Origin: Agapetus fuscipes
Lineage: Eukaryota > Arthropoda > Insecta > Trichoptera > Glossosomatidae
Direction of reading: 5' to 3'
Length of the DNA stretch: 64,000 nucleotides
Assembly: GCA_951799405.1 (NCBI GenBank)
Contig: OX637332.1
Coordinates: forward strand, 8,251,001-8,315,000
Shown: positions 44,101 through 55,071 of the stretch, piece after piece
Layout of the letters: each line of letters opens with the position of its first letter
Position numbering within the stretch: position 1 is the first letter of the stretch
Translations under genes and position numbers: made by a program
The notes under the pieces: model-generated
Seen by the model: only the letters and a program-made list of their open reading frames with translations
Told to the model about the DNA's origin: nothing
Databases searched by the model: none

Positions 44101-45175
44101 GTGTGGTTTAGGTAGAAGAATACTATTTAAAGTAGACACTACAATAGAAAACTTGTAATTCTTTAAACTTTACAATTCTCGCCTCACCGTGTAAGAAGAG
44201 TTGTCTTCTTCTTTTTTTTTTTTAAATTAATTATTGAAATGATATAACAAATTATATTTCCCAGGAATTACATAAACTCATTTGGGACTTGGGACTTATA
44301 CTCTTACACATTTTTTTTAAAACTAGCCGTACAATATAACTAAAAAATATATTAATAAAATAACAATTACAGAAACCAACTTTTTTTTTTATATGTTTCT
44401 CACCAAACTTTTATTTAAAGGTTACCAATTATGCGAGTATACAAAAATCATGGCAAATAAGTAACAATGAATACACAATTCAAGGTTATTCACAACATGT
44501 TTGATCCACAACTGATCCATGGATCATCTTTTTTGCACGAAAAATTCACGTTAGGCTGAGCCATAGATTTGCTGTGTGTGAATAACATCATAGCGTTGGA
44601 ACTAATATAAAAGACACCACTAATATTTTTCACATCAGACATTTTTCACTTCACTCAGAACATTATTTTGCAAAAGTATTGTCTAATTGTAGCGATTGCT
44701 CCTTTATCTGATGACTATAATTAATCTTCCCTAAAAGGTTCCAAAAAATTATGTGCTTCTTGGGACAAAAAATATTCGCTACATTTTTCATTGGCTGATT
44801 TTGATTGATTGGACAATGCTCCATATTCCGCACTCAATTTGCGTTCAAGTCGTTAATATTCTCTTGAGCGTGCTTTCTTTGAAACAATGCAGTATTTAAT
44901 AATACATGTTACTATGCGTGTGTCGCTCGATACGTGCTTTGAGATGTTCGTAATAATATGCGCCTACTTGCAGTCCGCCGTTTTTGGTTTTTGTTCATTT
45001 TTCGATTGGCCCAGGCGAATGCAGTGACCAAACGCAATACCAATACGTTGGAAGAAGCCATCGCCTTATTTTTAAATCCTAAATATTAAAACAATGTCAA
45101 CATGAATGTGAATAGAGAAGTTTAGAATACGTGATTCTTGGTAAAATGACCAATTTATGTACTTACAAAATTCAT
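44101..45175. other. AT-rich stretch, nothing recognised
   Basis: No gene or repeat with support. Confidence 0.3.
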
Positions 45176-45357
45176 CTATAATTCTAGATGAAAAGATATG
45201 CTAAAAACATATTCGTGATGCATAGGTATAGAAAAGATTTCCAAGTGAGTTAATTTTATATCTATAATTCTAATGATGAAAAGATATGAAAAGATATGCT
45301 AAAAACATATTCGTGATGCATAGGTATAGAAAAGATTTCCAAGCGAGTTAATTTTGT
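45176..45357 (+). repeat. Tandem duplication, two units of about 90 bp
   Basis: CTATAATTCTA...GAAAAGATATGCTAAAAACA, TTCGTGATGCATAGGTATAG and AAGATTTCCAAG[T/C]GAGTTA occur at 45176-45262 and again at 45263-45357. The second unit carries an extra GATATGAAAA. Nearly identical, hence recent. Confidence 0.85.
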
Positions 45358-45495
45358 AAAACATAATCTAAAATATAATTTGAATAGAAAACTTCTTATG
45401 AAATCACATTGTGATCGTTATCTCAATCAGCTCAAGAGATATTTCAGAAATAATTATTTCGAAGAAAAATACCTACTTGAGTTGTGTAGAGAGTT

Positions 45496-45714
45496 CTCTA
45501 ATCTAATCGAATCTAATCGAAGTTGCAAATTATGTAACATTGGGGATTCACACTACACGCATTCTCACAAGCAGATACGTACAGGTCGCGCTTGCGCATG
45601 CCGCATGTGAACCTACAATATTGAAACCAAGTCTCAAATGGGCATACACCCTGAAGCTCCTGCCGACCTTCCCTGAAACAGGGGTGACATTGGCAAAGTG
45701 AACCATTTTCTACA
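45496..45714 (-). repeat. LINE-B 3' tail repeat
   Basis: Minus: truncated at TGTAGAAAATGGTTCACTTT; core GTTTCAGGGAAGGTCGGCAG; tail TCGATTAGATTCGATTAGA. Confidence 0.8.
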
Positions 45715-46226
45715 CACTCCTACAGTTCTCCGTTCTGGAATTTTTTTAGTGTGACAAAAATCTACATTTTTCATACAATTGCACAAAACTTTTACTTACA
45801 TTACCCACTGGTAGACGTTAATATTACGAACCGTAAATGATGTCTAGGAAAAAATATATTTTTTATTGTGTGGAAAAAGGTGAGTGGGTTCTTGATATAA
45901 AAAATACCTCAAAAATGTTGACAATACAATAAGGCACGTGTAAAAAATATGAAACATATTATACCTATGTCTCGGAATCATTAAACTTATTTTTATAGTG
46001 TTAAACAATCGGATAATGTTGGTTGGAAAAAATTCTGGTTCTTTTTATAGACGACTGTCTTTTCAATGTGTTTTTTACACCATTCACTTTTTAATTATTC
46101 ATAGATTACAGAGAACAGTTAGCATTTTTTGGTATTATTCCGAATTATAGTTTCATCAATAGTTTGGTGACTATTACCTACCGAACTTTAAGGTGTGAGT
46201 AAAAACATAAGGGTTCATAAAAAAAA
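45715..46226. other. Spacer, nothing recognised
   Basis: AT-rich; no supportable feature. Confidence 0.3.
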
Positions 46227-46552
46227 TTACCACAACTAAGGTTCACATACAGTGTAACTTTTTGCATCGTTATTCCCGAAGGGTTTCGCATGCGGCGTGT
46301 GGAACCTATTTATACGGGTAAGAGAGCCTGCCTGACGCCAACCACTTCAATTGAAGTGGGGGTTTCCCAGCTCCCGATTGGGCTGGTACTCATTTCTTGT
46401 GGAGGCTGAGTAAACCTTGCCGGTATTTTATTTTCATTCTGAAATAAACACCGAAACGAGAAATCATTTCTGACACCCTCCGGTGGGATTCGAACCCGAG
46501 CTCTCGGTATGGAATGCATGCACTCTACCAACTGAGCTATCTACCGGACCGA
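46227..46552 (-). repeat. SINE2, full length
   Basis: Minus: GGTCCGGTAGATAGCTCAG, B box GGGTTCGAATCCC, the segment TTTCTCGTTTCGGTGTTTA absent from composites, body and 3' end to ACCTTAGTTGTGG. Confidence 0.85.
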
Positions 46553-46602
46553 ATCTTAAAATCTAGTTTAACTTAACTTATGGGTTGTCATTTTTCTTGC
46601 AG

Positions 46603-46786
46603 GTCGCTTAAAACTGTTTTTGTCGCACTTTTAATTGTCCCCGGCATGGTTCACCCAGTCTTCCCCGCGCATTGTTCTCGGCTACTCGCGTTGCGCCCGC
46701 AGTCCTCCCACGAACTGGCGTTTGAGACGCGGCTCATATTTATAAATACACGTCGCACACCTTCATCCGCACTTATGTCTAATTAA
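46603..46786 (+). CDS. Candidate terminal exon (weak)
   Basis: GTTGTCATTTTTCTTGCAG is a good acceptor ending at 46602. Skipping one base gives 60 codons to TAA at 46784-46786, reading SLKTVFVALLIVPGMVHPVF and later RPQSSHELAFETRLIFIN. The block is GC- and CpG-richer than its flanks. The hydrophobic start could be membrane-associated, but no family is recognised, and a TATA-like CATATTTATAAATACAC near its end would also suit a promoter. Confidence 0.3.
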
Positions 46787-46931
46787 ATCCCTAACAATAT
46801 CGCGGACAGCAGGGACTCGCAACCAAAGTGTATGGAAAACTACAAAATATCAATGAAGGTTTATTTTAAAATAATATTTTAAGCACTTGAGTACGAGTAC
46901 ATTTATTTCAAGAACGTTTTCGGTTTCGTTC

Positions 46932-47182
46932 TCCTTGACTGATAGGTTGGTATGAGGCTGACCCGCCGTGCTGTAAAACTCGGTTCATTTTTGCCAATGC
47001 CACCCCGTTTTCAGGGAAAAGCGGAAGGAGTTGCAAGGTTTATGTTCATGTTAGGTTTTGTTTATTTGTATGCATGCATGCAGAATGTGTAGGCGCGAAC
47101 CAACATGTGCCTGTTGGCATGCATTTAATATGAGCCTTAAATGTTAACATATCTTTGCATCTTAGATTATAGATTATATAGA
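46932..47182 (+). repeat. LINE-B 3' tail repeat, diverged subfamily
   Basis: TCCTTGACTGATAGGTTGG, CACCCCGTTTTCAGGGAAAA and the tail CATCTTAGATTATAGATTAT. Shares variants with the copy at 54.8 kb. Confidence 0.8.
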
Positions 47183-47350
47183 CTATTCGGTATCTCTACC
47201 AGTTGAACTTCCTTTATAATGGCTTACCATAGTGTTTCACTTGATCAATTTGAAATCTTAAATATCAATGGATCATTAGATGGTCAGTAAGGTAAGGGCG
47301 GTTCGAATGGTGTGACCGAGACAGGGCGACCGCGGCCTAGGGGCCCCCGA

Positions 47351-47555
47351 GTAAACGCAACTATGCTACATATATAGTGTAACTTCTTGCCAGCGTTATC
47401 CCCGAAGGGGTCGCATTTGGTGATTCGGGACCTATTTATTTTTACGCGTAAGGGGGCCGGCCACGCACCAACCACTTCATTGAAGTGGGGGTTTCCCAGC
47501 TCCCTGGGGGGCTGGATCTCATTTCTTGTGAAGGCTGAGTAAGCCTTGCCGGTAC
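47351..47555 (-). repeat. SINE2, head missing
   Basis: Minus: from CCGGCAAGGCTTACTCAGCC to the 3' end CATAGTTGCGTTT. The tRNA-like head is absent and a GC-rich unrelated block (ACAGGGCGACCGCGGCC) lies on the other side. Confidence 0.75.
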
Positions 47556-47643
47556 GGTGCCCTGTCGCTTCGAGCCTTGAAAATGTTCCCCGCTCGAAGA
47601 AATGAGCAGACAAAATTACTGCAAATAGAACATGTTCTAACCC

Positions 47644-47935
47644 AGAGGTTCCCAAACTTTAATTTCTCATAGACCCCTTCTTCATAGATTTGAAATAGAC
47701 CCTCGTAATATACCTACCTTCATAGACACCCTAAAAATTGTTTTGGCTTTTTGTCTAAAATATCACCGACGGGGGGGCGGGCGGTAGACACACTAGACAC
47801 GTAGACACGGGGGTGGCCACGAATTTGTATAATTCTTCGTAGACCCCCTCTTACGACTTGTAGACCCCCATTTTTATGTCAGGTCAATGTAGACCGCTAT
47901 CCTGGGTTGATATCGACAATTTTGGGAATCACTGG
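47644..47935. mobile_element. hAT-like MITE, 292 bp, perfect 8-bp TSD
   Basis: TCTAACCC lies on both sides (47636-47643, 47936-47943). The ends AGAGGTTCCCAAACT and, inverted, CCAGTGATTCCCAAA are typical hAT termini. The interior is repetitive in TAGACCCCC-like runs; non-coding. Confidence 0.85.
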
Positions 47936-47943
47936 TCTAACCC

Positions 47944-48275
47944 GAAAAAAACTATATCATTTAACACCAACCATGAAAGTGAAAGTTTTATAGTTTATTG
48001 AATAACAGTATTTTGGATTGTTGGTGGCTTATTGAAATGGACCATTGAAGCTTCCGTTGACCTGCCCTGGCCGGTCCTTCCATGAGCCTTGGGTACATGC
48101 TGTAGGCAGTCATCGGGCGCAAGACAACAGTCGCTGGAATCTCGGGCTATTTCTGACTGTATCAGACGTCGCTTTGATTACTCTGACTAGCGGGAGTGCT
48201 TTTCAAACAAATACGCGCCTCCTCTTCTTCTGTTGCATCAGATGGTTACAGCAAATGCCAAATCGTTCCTCCAGT
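47944..48275. other. Unassigned stretch with a GC-rich frame
   Basis: A plus-strand frame over 48045-48275 (reading HAVGSHRAQDNSRWNLGLF in part) is GC-richer than its surroundings, but no splice signals or family could be matched. Confidence 0.25.
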
Positions 48276-48312
48276 GCAACGCAACTAAGCTACACGTATA
48301 GTGTATTTTTTT
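48276..48312 (-). repeat. SINE2 3'-end scrap
   Basis: AACGCAACTAAGCTACACGT is the inverted SINE2 3' terminus; nothing else of the element remains. Confidence 0.6.
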
Positions 48313-48454
48313 TGACCCCTTTTCTTCGTTTTTGAAGGGGCCCTTATCTCTTTTTCCTTTTGCGACAGAGAGAGTTACGGAGGGTCTATAAAGAAAGAGG
48401 GATATGCTCGCAGCTGGAGAAGAGTATCAGGGGAGAAAAGGCAACGCAAAAAAC

Positions 48455-48653
48455 GCAACTAAGCTACACATATAGTGTAACTTCTTGCCGCGTTATCCCC
48501 GAAGGGGTCGCATGTGGCGAGTTGAACCTATTTATTTTTATAGGTAAGGGGGCCGGCCTTACGCCAACCACTTCAGATGAAGTGGGGGTTTTCCCAACCC
48601 AAGCTCACGGGGTAGAATGCGAGCACTCTACCAACTGAGCTATCGACCGGACT
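48455..48653 (-). repeat. SINE2 with internal deletion
   Basis: Both ends are present (GTCCGGTCGATAGCTCAG head; AGCTTAGTTGCGTTT end) but the region between CTCACGGGG and CTTCATCTGAAG is collapsed. Confidence 0.75.
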
Positions 48654-48655
48654 AG

Positions 48656-48955
48656 GCGAGACCTATTTATTTTGTACGGGTAAGGGGACCGGCCTCACAC
48701 CAACCACTTCATTTGAAGTGGAGGGGGGGGGGGGGTTCCCTCTCCCAGGGGGCTGGTTCTTATTTCTTGTGAAAGCTAAGTAGGTACACCTTGCCGGTAT
48801 TTATTTTGGGTTTGAAATATACGCCGAAACGGGAATCATTTCTGACAACCTCGGTGGGGATCGAACCCTTGCTCTCGGCATGGAATACAAGCATTCTACC
48901 AACTGAGCTATTGACCGGACTTTGTACAAACTTGGTCGGCGCTACAAAGTGCTTT
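48656..48955 (-). repeat. SINE2 preceded by a SINE1 scrap
   Basis: Minus: GTCCGGTCAATAGCTCAG head with the full region missing from composites, truncated 3' end, and a 14-G run at 48723. Upstream of the head (48921-48955) AAACTTGGTCGGCGCTACAA equals the SINE1 body just before the composite junction. This could be an intermediate form between single SINEs and the composite. Confidence 0.65.
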
Positions 48956-49202
48956 TTTGGCTTAACTACCATTTGATTAAAATATGATATTTCAATGCAG
49001 TTGTCTTAAGAATCACATTCTACACAATCTGAGCTCAGAAAAAACGTAAAACATGCGAGAGTTCCTTTATATTTACAAATACAATTTCGAGTTTTCATAA
49101 AAACACATTGATCCAGTGCAAATGCAAACATTGCTCATGTGAAATTACCTCTGATGGACTTAGGCAAACAAACACTAAAGCCGCGTTTTCCTCGAAGTGA
49201 AA

Positions 49203-49391
49203 GGTTGCAAAAATTTATTACATTTAAGATTCCTAATATATGCATTCTCACAAGCAGGCACGTAGAAGTTCGCGCTTACACATGTCGCATGAAAACCTTC
49301 AACATAAAATCCCAATCTCAAATGAACACAAGCCCTGCAACTCTTGCTAATCTTTCCTGAAACAGGGGTGACATTGACAAAGTGAACCATC
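49203..49391 (-). repeat. LINE-B 3' tail repeat
   Basis: Minus: truncated at GATGGTTCACTTTGTCAATG; TTTCAGGAAAGATTAGC core; distal part to TTTTTGCAACCTTTC. Confidence 0.75.
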
Positions 49392-49465
49392 TTTTTCCTT
49401 TTAATAAAACTTTAATCTAAAAATAACTTACTATTATGGTAGAAATGTTGGGTTGTAGTCGGTTA

Positions 49466-49758
49466 ACAGGTCTGTAGTCTAGTGATTAGCGTTTCGGGCT
49501 CGTAAATGGTAGGTTGTGAGTTCGAATCCCGGCGAAGCACACAAATATACCATTATTTTCTTCTAATATGCTCTTCCTTGGGTTGAAAAATTAATGTATC
49601 TTTACCAAAGACCGGTCATCAAAGGTCCATCTAGTTTTACAAGAATTGCGTTTTGTGCTTTCTATAGCGATGATTAAATTCGCAGAGGGCTCTTACGGTG
49701 TGACTCACACAAAAACTTCGCTCACCAAATAAATCATCCTATTATTATTATTATTTAC
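49466..49758 (+). repeat. SINE1, full length, diverged
   Basis: GGTCTGTAGTCTAGTGATTA, B box GAGTTCGAATCCCGG, body with GGCTCTTACGGTGTGACTC and an ATT tail that runs to the start of the next repeat. Confidence 0.8.
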
Positions 49759-49764
49759 TGCATT

Positions 49765-50016
49765 TTCCTTGACTTATAGGTTGGTTGAGGCTGACCACCC
49801 ATACTGTAAAAAATGGTTCACTTTGCCAATGTTACCCCTTTTTCAGGGAATGTCGGCAAGAGTTGCAGGGCTTATGTTCATTTGAGGTTTGGATTTTATT
49901 TGTAAGTACACAATCAGCATTTGTAAGCGCGAACTACACGTGTTTGTTTGTGGGCATAGATCTGAGAGCTTTGAATGAATATATCCTTGCAACTTAGATT
50001 AGTATAGATTATAGAC
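49765..50016 (+). repeat. LINE-B 3' tail repeat, second subfamily
   Basis: TCCTTGACTTATAGGTTGG, GGTTCACTTTGCCAATGTTA, GTGGGCATAGATCTGAGAGC and TTAGATTAGTATAGATTATA. Confidence 0.85.
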
Positions 50017-50639
50017 TGCAATATATGAAATTTCTTGTTACAAGTTTGTTCTTTCTTTCTCCTGGAAAATCGAGATATCTCCCGGCGCCAATAGAGATTT
50101 CCGCTATCGCATCGATATGAACTCCCATGTTTACTGATTGCTCTTTCACCCTTGCCATTTTTTGCAGAAGCGTATCTGTACCGAGCTTTGTCAAAAGGCG
50201 GGGACTGATAAGCGTGTGAGAGCGATTGGCTGGATTCTCAGCACAAGAAGTTCTTTGTTGAGGCATGGAAATCATGGACAGCGAACACATAAATACTCAA
50301 CATAACAATGTTTACGCTTACATGTATCAATTCATGGTTCTCGAATTCGTTCTAATGGGAACAAATTTACAATAAAATCCCAAAGCAAAGAATGAACTAC
50401 GCAACACGGAAAGCACAGTCTCTGAAATTTGCAACCGAACCAAATTGATCGCAGATCTGAGTGTCTGCATCCTCACACTCATCTTTACAGGTGAAATCAT
50501 GTTAAAAAAAGTGGAGCCAAGCCATTGATGGCTTTATATACTATCAGAAAAACACGGTAGACCACCTTCTCCGGGAAACGAAGCCAATGTAGTTATTTTA
50601 ACAGCGGAGTGATATGAGTAAATTTGGATTATCTTACCT
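50017..50639. other. Unassigned stretch
   Basis: A minus-strand frame at 50290-50009 reads partly like protein (TKLGTDTLLQKMARVKEQ) but has no splice or family support. Confidence 0.25.
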
Positions 50640-50855
50640 TAATCCAGCTCACGATCCTCGAAGGCTCTTGGCCTCCCTTACCACTATGCTACAGGACTCT
50701 CTGTCTTGTGCCACTTCCCTGTATGGTCCCCTTACTCCAAGGAGATCTGTTTCAGCCTCAACGTCTTTTACTCTCTGTATCCTGCGACGTCTCTGAGATC
50801 TGGCATTGAAGTGGGCACCATCCCAGTCATTTATTATTATCCTAGAGACCTCTGC
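50640..50855 (-). repeat. LINE-F C-terminal remnant (tentative)
   Basis: Minus frame reads SQRRRRIQRVKDVEAETDL, then YREVAQDRESCSIVVREAKS to a stop. VAQDRESW-like endings are typical of several non-LTR RT families. Unique in this window. Confidence 0.4.
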
Positions 50856-51082
50856 AAGTACTATATGTTATGCCCATTGCAGTTAACTGGATTTAATTCA
50901 TATTCATTTCATTGCTTCACCTCACCAGCCTTCAAGGATCAGAGCCTTCTACTCTGCAATCCTCTAAGACTCTCTGTCTTGTGCTGCTTTCTTCTATGGC
51001 CTCCTTAATCACAGAACTTTCTGGATTATATTACTGAGAAGGCAAATGCTGATATGAAAGGTGAGAACTATTTTTGTGTTCT

Positions 51083-51325
51083 TATCCTTGACTTATAGGT
51101 TGGTATGAGGCTGACCACCTATACTGTAAAAAATGGTTCACTTTGCGTTACTTTGAGTGAGACTGTAAGAGTTGCAGGGCTTATGTTAATTTGAGATTGG
51201 GTTTTATATGTTGTAGGTCCACATGCGCCATGTGTGAGCGTCAAATTATGCGTGTCTGCTTGTGGGAATACATTTAATATGAATCTCAAATGATACATAT
51301 CTTTGCAACTTAGATTTAGATTTAA
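51083..51325 (+). repeat. LINE-B 3' tail repeat
   Basis: CCTTGACTTATAGGTTGG start; the core is partly replaced (TTGCGTTACTTTGAGTGAGA); tail ACTTAGATTTAGATTTA. Confidence 0.8.
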
Positions 51326-51666
51326 TTTTGCATCTCAAGAGCTCTTTGCATGCTCTGTTGTCGTCACTCAGTTGTCACCTCAAGCGTTCTACTAAACTAA
51401 GCCAGAATCCTTATTCGTTACATCAGTGACGCGCTGCCTAGAGGTTATATTATGCCAGATTATTGCTCACTACTTCATCTAATCTTAATGATTCATTAAA
51501 TTTGCCAAAGCTCCCAAATTTATATTTGATTTGATGGAGTTTTTGGAATATATTAACTCATGTATGTGACTAGCTTCTTTCTGAAGTGTCCCGGTTTGAA
51601 GGGAAATTGTGATATGGTCACGTTAGGTATGGTAGCAGTTTTTCTGCCAGTTCACCGCCCTGAGGC
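51326..51666. other. Spacer, nothing recognised
   Basis: No supportable feature. Confidence 0.3.
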
Positions 51667-51816
51667 CAGTACCCAAGTACAAAACTTCACGTTTAGACTC
51701 AACCCCAGCGTTTTATCAAACAGTACGGATACTAAGATAGCGCCTCTAGAGAGCGTTTTGGTTTTAAAATGCTATGGTTGAGTTGAAACGGAATGGTTTG
51801 TACTTGGGGCACAGGC
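51667..51816. mobile_element. 150-bp inverted-repeat element
   Basis: CAGTACCCAAGTACAAAAC at the left faces CAGCCTGTGCCCCAAGTAC inverted from the right, with about 30 bp imperfect arms. The interior has GCGCCTCTAGAGAGCGTTTT. A partial relative is at 56388-56475. Confidence 0.55.
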
Positions 51817-51974
51817 TGAAGGCGGGGGAGGTCTGGGAAACTAGTTATACGAGAACTCTAGGAAGGCCACTTACTCGAGCTGCTGGCAATAAGATACCTG
51901 TAGCTCTCGGCGCAAGGGAAAATTTCTCTTTTCTTCCAATGAAGTGCACATCAAAAACTGACGCTGTCTAATCA

Positions 51975-52073
51975 ACCATCAACGACGATACCATGTTGAA
52001 AGCACCGGTTCTCATCAGATCACCGAAGTTAAGCAACATTGGGCGCGGATTCTACTTGGATGGGTGACCGCTA
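51975..52073 (+). repeat. 5S rRNA-derived sequence, 3'-truncated, fused to SINE1
   Basis: CAACGACGATACCATGTTGA, GCACCGGTTCTCATCAGATC, ACCGAAGTTAAGCAACATTG and ACTTGGATGGGTGACCGCT follow eukaryotic 5S rRNA in order, covering its internal promoter region. The last 20-odd bases of 5S are missing and SINE1 begins at once (CACCGATCCGTAGTCC). Either a 5S pseudogene hit by a SINE or the head of a 5S-headed SINE (SINE3-like). Confidence 0.8.
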
Positions 52074-52077
52074 GGTA

Positions 52078-52380
52078 CACCGATCCGTAGTCCAGTGGCA
52101 ACACCTCGGACTCGTTAATGGAAGGTTGTGAATTCGAATCCCAGCGGAGCACAAAAATATACCATTTATATTTGCAAATGTGCGCTTCGCTGGGTTGAAA
52201 AATTCATAAACCTTTAACAAAAGACCGGTCACTGAAAGGTCCATCCAATTTTACAACAACTGGGTCTTGATTGAGAATTGGCGCTTTCTACAGCGACGAT
52301 CAAGCTCGCAGAGGGCTCTTGAGGTGTGATACACACAAAAACAGCGCTCACCAAATAAATCATCCTAATATTATTATTAT
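52078..52380 (+). repeat. SINE1 fused behind the 5S-like head
   Basis: GATCCGTAGTCCAGTGGCAA, B box GAATTCGAATCCCAGCGG, full body and TATTATTATTAT tail. LINE-C sequence follows directly after the tail. Confidence 0.85.
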
Positions 52381-52703
52381 CCCATGTCTCGCTGAGCTAT
52401 GCTCTGTCGATGGGACTTCAAAAAGACCACTACGCTCTGCCCTTACTGCTGTCAACAAGGTTATAGTGCCCAATAGAGCAAACACATCAAACTTTGCAGA
52501 CAGAAGCTTTGCGGTGGCCGGGCCGGTGGCCTGGAACAATTTACCCATCGGTGTTCGCGCGAACCAGCCTACCACCACCTTCAGAAAGGAACTAAAGACA
52601 CTACTTTTCTCGAGAAGCCATGGCGCCCTTGAGATGGTCCTGGACCATTAAATGGCGCCACAGGAAAGAAATCATCCATCATCATCATCATCATCATCAT
52701 CAC
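52381..52703 (+). repeat. LINE-C 3' end (L2/CR1-like)
   Basis: Plus frame reads RSALTAVNKVIVPNRANTSN, FADRSFAVAGPVAWNNLPIG and FRKELKTLLFSRSHGALE to a stop at 52651. The GRxFAVAGPxAWNxLP...LKTLLF pattern is the C-terminus of L2/CR1-type elements. A GGCGCC hairpin and an ATC repeat follow (to 52703), as in the other LINE-C copies. Confidence 0.8.
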
Positions 52704-53639
52704 CTTATCCACACTGCAAAAATGTATGTACATTTAGAGATCAAATGTTAACTTCATGCGTTTTAAATAAGTTGGAAATGTATGTTCGTTTGTTTCAATC
52801 CAAGGATTGGCTTGACATTTCTCTTCATCCAAGGCGATTCTTTAAAGTTCCTCGTACAGAGAAAAACACAAACGTATTTGTAAATGTATCCTATAAAAAC
52901 TTTTAGCATGATCGTCCTCGGATCTCTAGATCATCCCCTCAGTTATGGTAGTTCTTCTTGGAATATCTCATATAATATAATAAACAAATTGAAAACATAC
53001 AAAATAAATTTATAAGATTTATTAATTTTAGAAATCGCGTTTATCTTAACTATTCAACATCTTGCAACCTCTACTCAATTCAATCCCTTGAAACTCGCAG
53101 ATCATGCAGATATGTACTTTTTCTGTATAAAATCTTAAATAATTATACAGAAACGTCCCAAATAAAGTACTTCGTGAACATTCCCTCTTTCATATAGGTA
53201 TATCTAAAACCAACTATCTCCAAAATTCTTTCATTGAACGCGCAAGGTCAATTTATAATACAAGACTAAATAAATTTGACCCATTTGCTCCTGACAGCGT
53301 CGGATATCTAAAACATCTTTTTGCTACGCCACTGGTGTAATTATTATTTTATCATGATTGCAAAATGCTTATTCTCCTGATGTCTCACTGCTATTGTTTG
53401 TACTTTGTCACCTGCTATGTAAGAGTACGTCGCTCGCACTTAATTAATGTCTGATATTCATGCTCTGTAGTACTAATTCCTCATTATTATTATATTCTAC
53501 ATTCCATTGTTTTTAAATCTCTACTTTGATTTTATGATTTCATCTAATGTTTTTTTTCTATACTCTTATGTTTAATCTATAATTTGTATAGTACTTAAAT
53601 TAAAACTGTTTTGAAATTAAAAAAAAAAATCTCGTGTCT
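52704..53639. other. AT-rich stretch, nothing recognised
   Basis: Mostly AT-rich; the part at 52980-53340 (TTTTAGAAATCGCGTTTATC) may be a decayed transposon coding region but no motif is clear. Confidence 0.25.
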
Positions 53640-53815
53640 TATCCATTTGGCATACATTTCGAAAATGGGTTTGAGTAGGGGCTTTCCTCTCTCGATTCTT
53701 TGGAGAAACTCTTAATTCGTCATGTGGTCCTTTTAGGAAATTCCTACGAGTGATCTGTAGGACCACATCTCGAAAGTCTCCAGTCTCCTTGCATTTCTTT
53801 CAGATAGACATCACA
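53640..53815 (-). repeat. LINE-E C-terminal remnant, decayed
   Basis: Minus frame with stops reads SLVGIS, KDHMTN, EFLQRIERGKPLLKP and AKWIRHEI, aligned with RRLLGISWRDHTTNEEVLQR and ARWIGHVI at 35.7-35.9 kb. Confidence 0.6.
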
Positions 53816-54574
53816 TAGTACATCAATATACTCCATTCGTAGGTCTAGATGTCTTTAAGCTGTATGTCTATGTATGTCGTTACTTGAGAAAAAAAAACAA
53901 AATAAATAGAGCTGAAATATAATTTTTAAAAAATTGAGTAATTTCATCTTCTTTTCCTTAAAATGTGTATCTAATTGGTGGGTTGATGAATAACCTTCTG
54001 GTATCAGAAATATTGAGTAATTATTGTATTGATACTTATAATGATAAAAGTATAAACATGAGAGATATTTCTCTATAAAAATCAACACTCGCAATAGCCT
54101 CACTCACCTCCAATGCTACTTCTTCAAGTGATTGGGCTGATAAATTCCCATAATTATACCCTGGATTTAATAATGTCAAAAAATCTGGGAGAAGGCTTTG
54201 GCCTTGTGCTAAAAGAAGCGCTATTCGGCTAATTTCCTTACACTTTGGATATCAATCCTAGTCGGAGCTTGCTTGTGCTTGCGAAAGAACTCCATTGATA
54301 AAAAAAATCACGGTACGCCTGATTTTTGGACACGAATCGCTAATTCGTCGTAAGGAATAGCGCTTCAAGACAAAGATTATTTTAAAGAACAAAGGAGAGG
54401 TTATTGCTCAGAGTGGATCAATAATTATTTATTGAAATCGAATAAGAATTTATTGCTTTGATATCATACGTGTGCCAGTTGGAGAATCCTTTTACACTAT
54501 TTTCATTTGAGATCACTAATTTTTCATAAATATACAAATGAGAAAAGTTACAAAATAATTGACAACAACAAAGT
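53816..54574. other. AT-rich stretch, nothing recognised
   Basis: No supportable feature. Confidence 0.3.
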
Positions 54575-54712
54575 TTCATTATAAATGTATGGTCACAAGC
54601 AAACACGCGTAAGTTCACGCTTCAATAACTCCAGCAAATCTTACCGTACTCCTAAAATAAGGATTACATTGGAAAAGAGAAGAACGTTTAACAGCATGGG
54701 TAACAGTCATCG
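54575..54712 (-). repeat. LINE-B tail, strongly decayed
   Basis: CAAGCAAACACGCGTAAGTT, CACGCTTCAATAA and ACAGCATGGGTAACAGTCAT are in family order. Confidence 0.45.
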
Positions 54713-54819
54713 ATACACGAAAAATAAGAAAAAGTTTTCAAGATAGTTCTTACATTATTTTCAAGCTCGACGCGTCTCAGTTTTTTAAATATTAGTTCAT
54801 GCTGTAATAGGTTTGAATA

Positions 54820-55071
54820 ATAGGTTGGTATGAGGCTTACCTTCCAATTGCTGCTATAACATCACTTTGGCCAATGCCACCCCAGTTTCAGGGAAATGTG
54901 GCAGGAGCTGCAATGTTTATATTCATGTGAGGTATGGTTTATTTTGTATGTACACGTGCAGCGTGTGTAAGCGTGAACTAGCCTGTGCCTGCTTGCGAGA
55001 ATGCATTAAATATGAGCCTTACATGACCATGTATATTTGCAACTTAGATTATATATTATAGATAGATAGAT
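54820..55071 (+). repeat. LINE-B 3' tail repeat, diverged subfamily
   Basis: AATAGGTTGGTATGAGGCTT, CACCCCAGTTTCAGGGAAAT, GTGTGTAAGCGTGAACTAGC and a GATAGATAGATG tail. Confidence 0.8.

Noticed and set aside
48045..48335. Plus-strand frame of 96 codons
   Set aside because: Its 3' part is SINE2 sequence and the rest has no recognised motif.
50009..50290. Minus-strand frame of 93 codons
   Set aside because: Protein-like in parts but no splice sites, family motif or composition change to support it.
51975..52073. Functional 5S rRNA gene
   Set aside because: The 3' part is missing and several conserved positions differ; SINE sequence follows at once.
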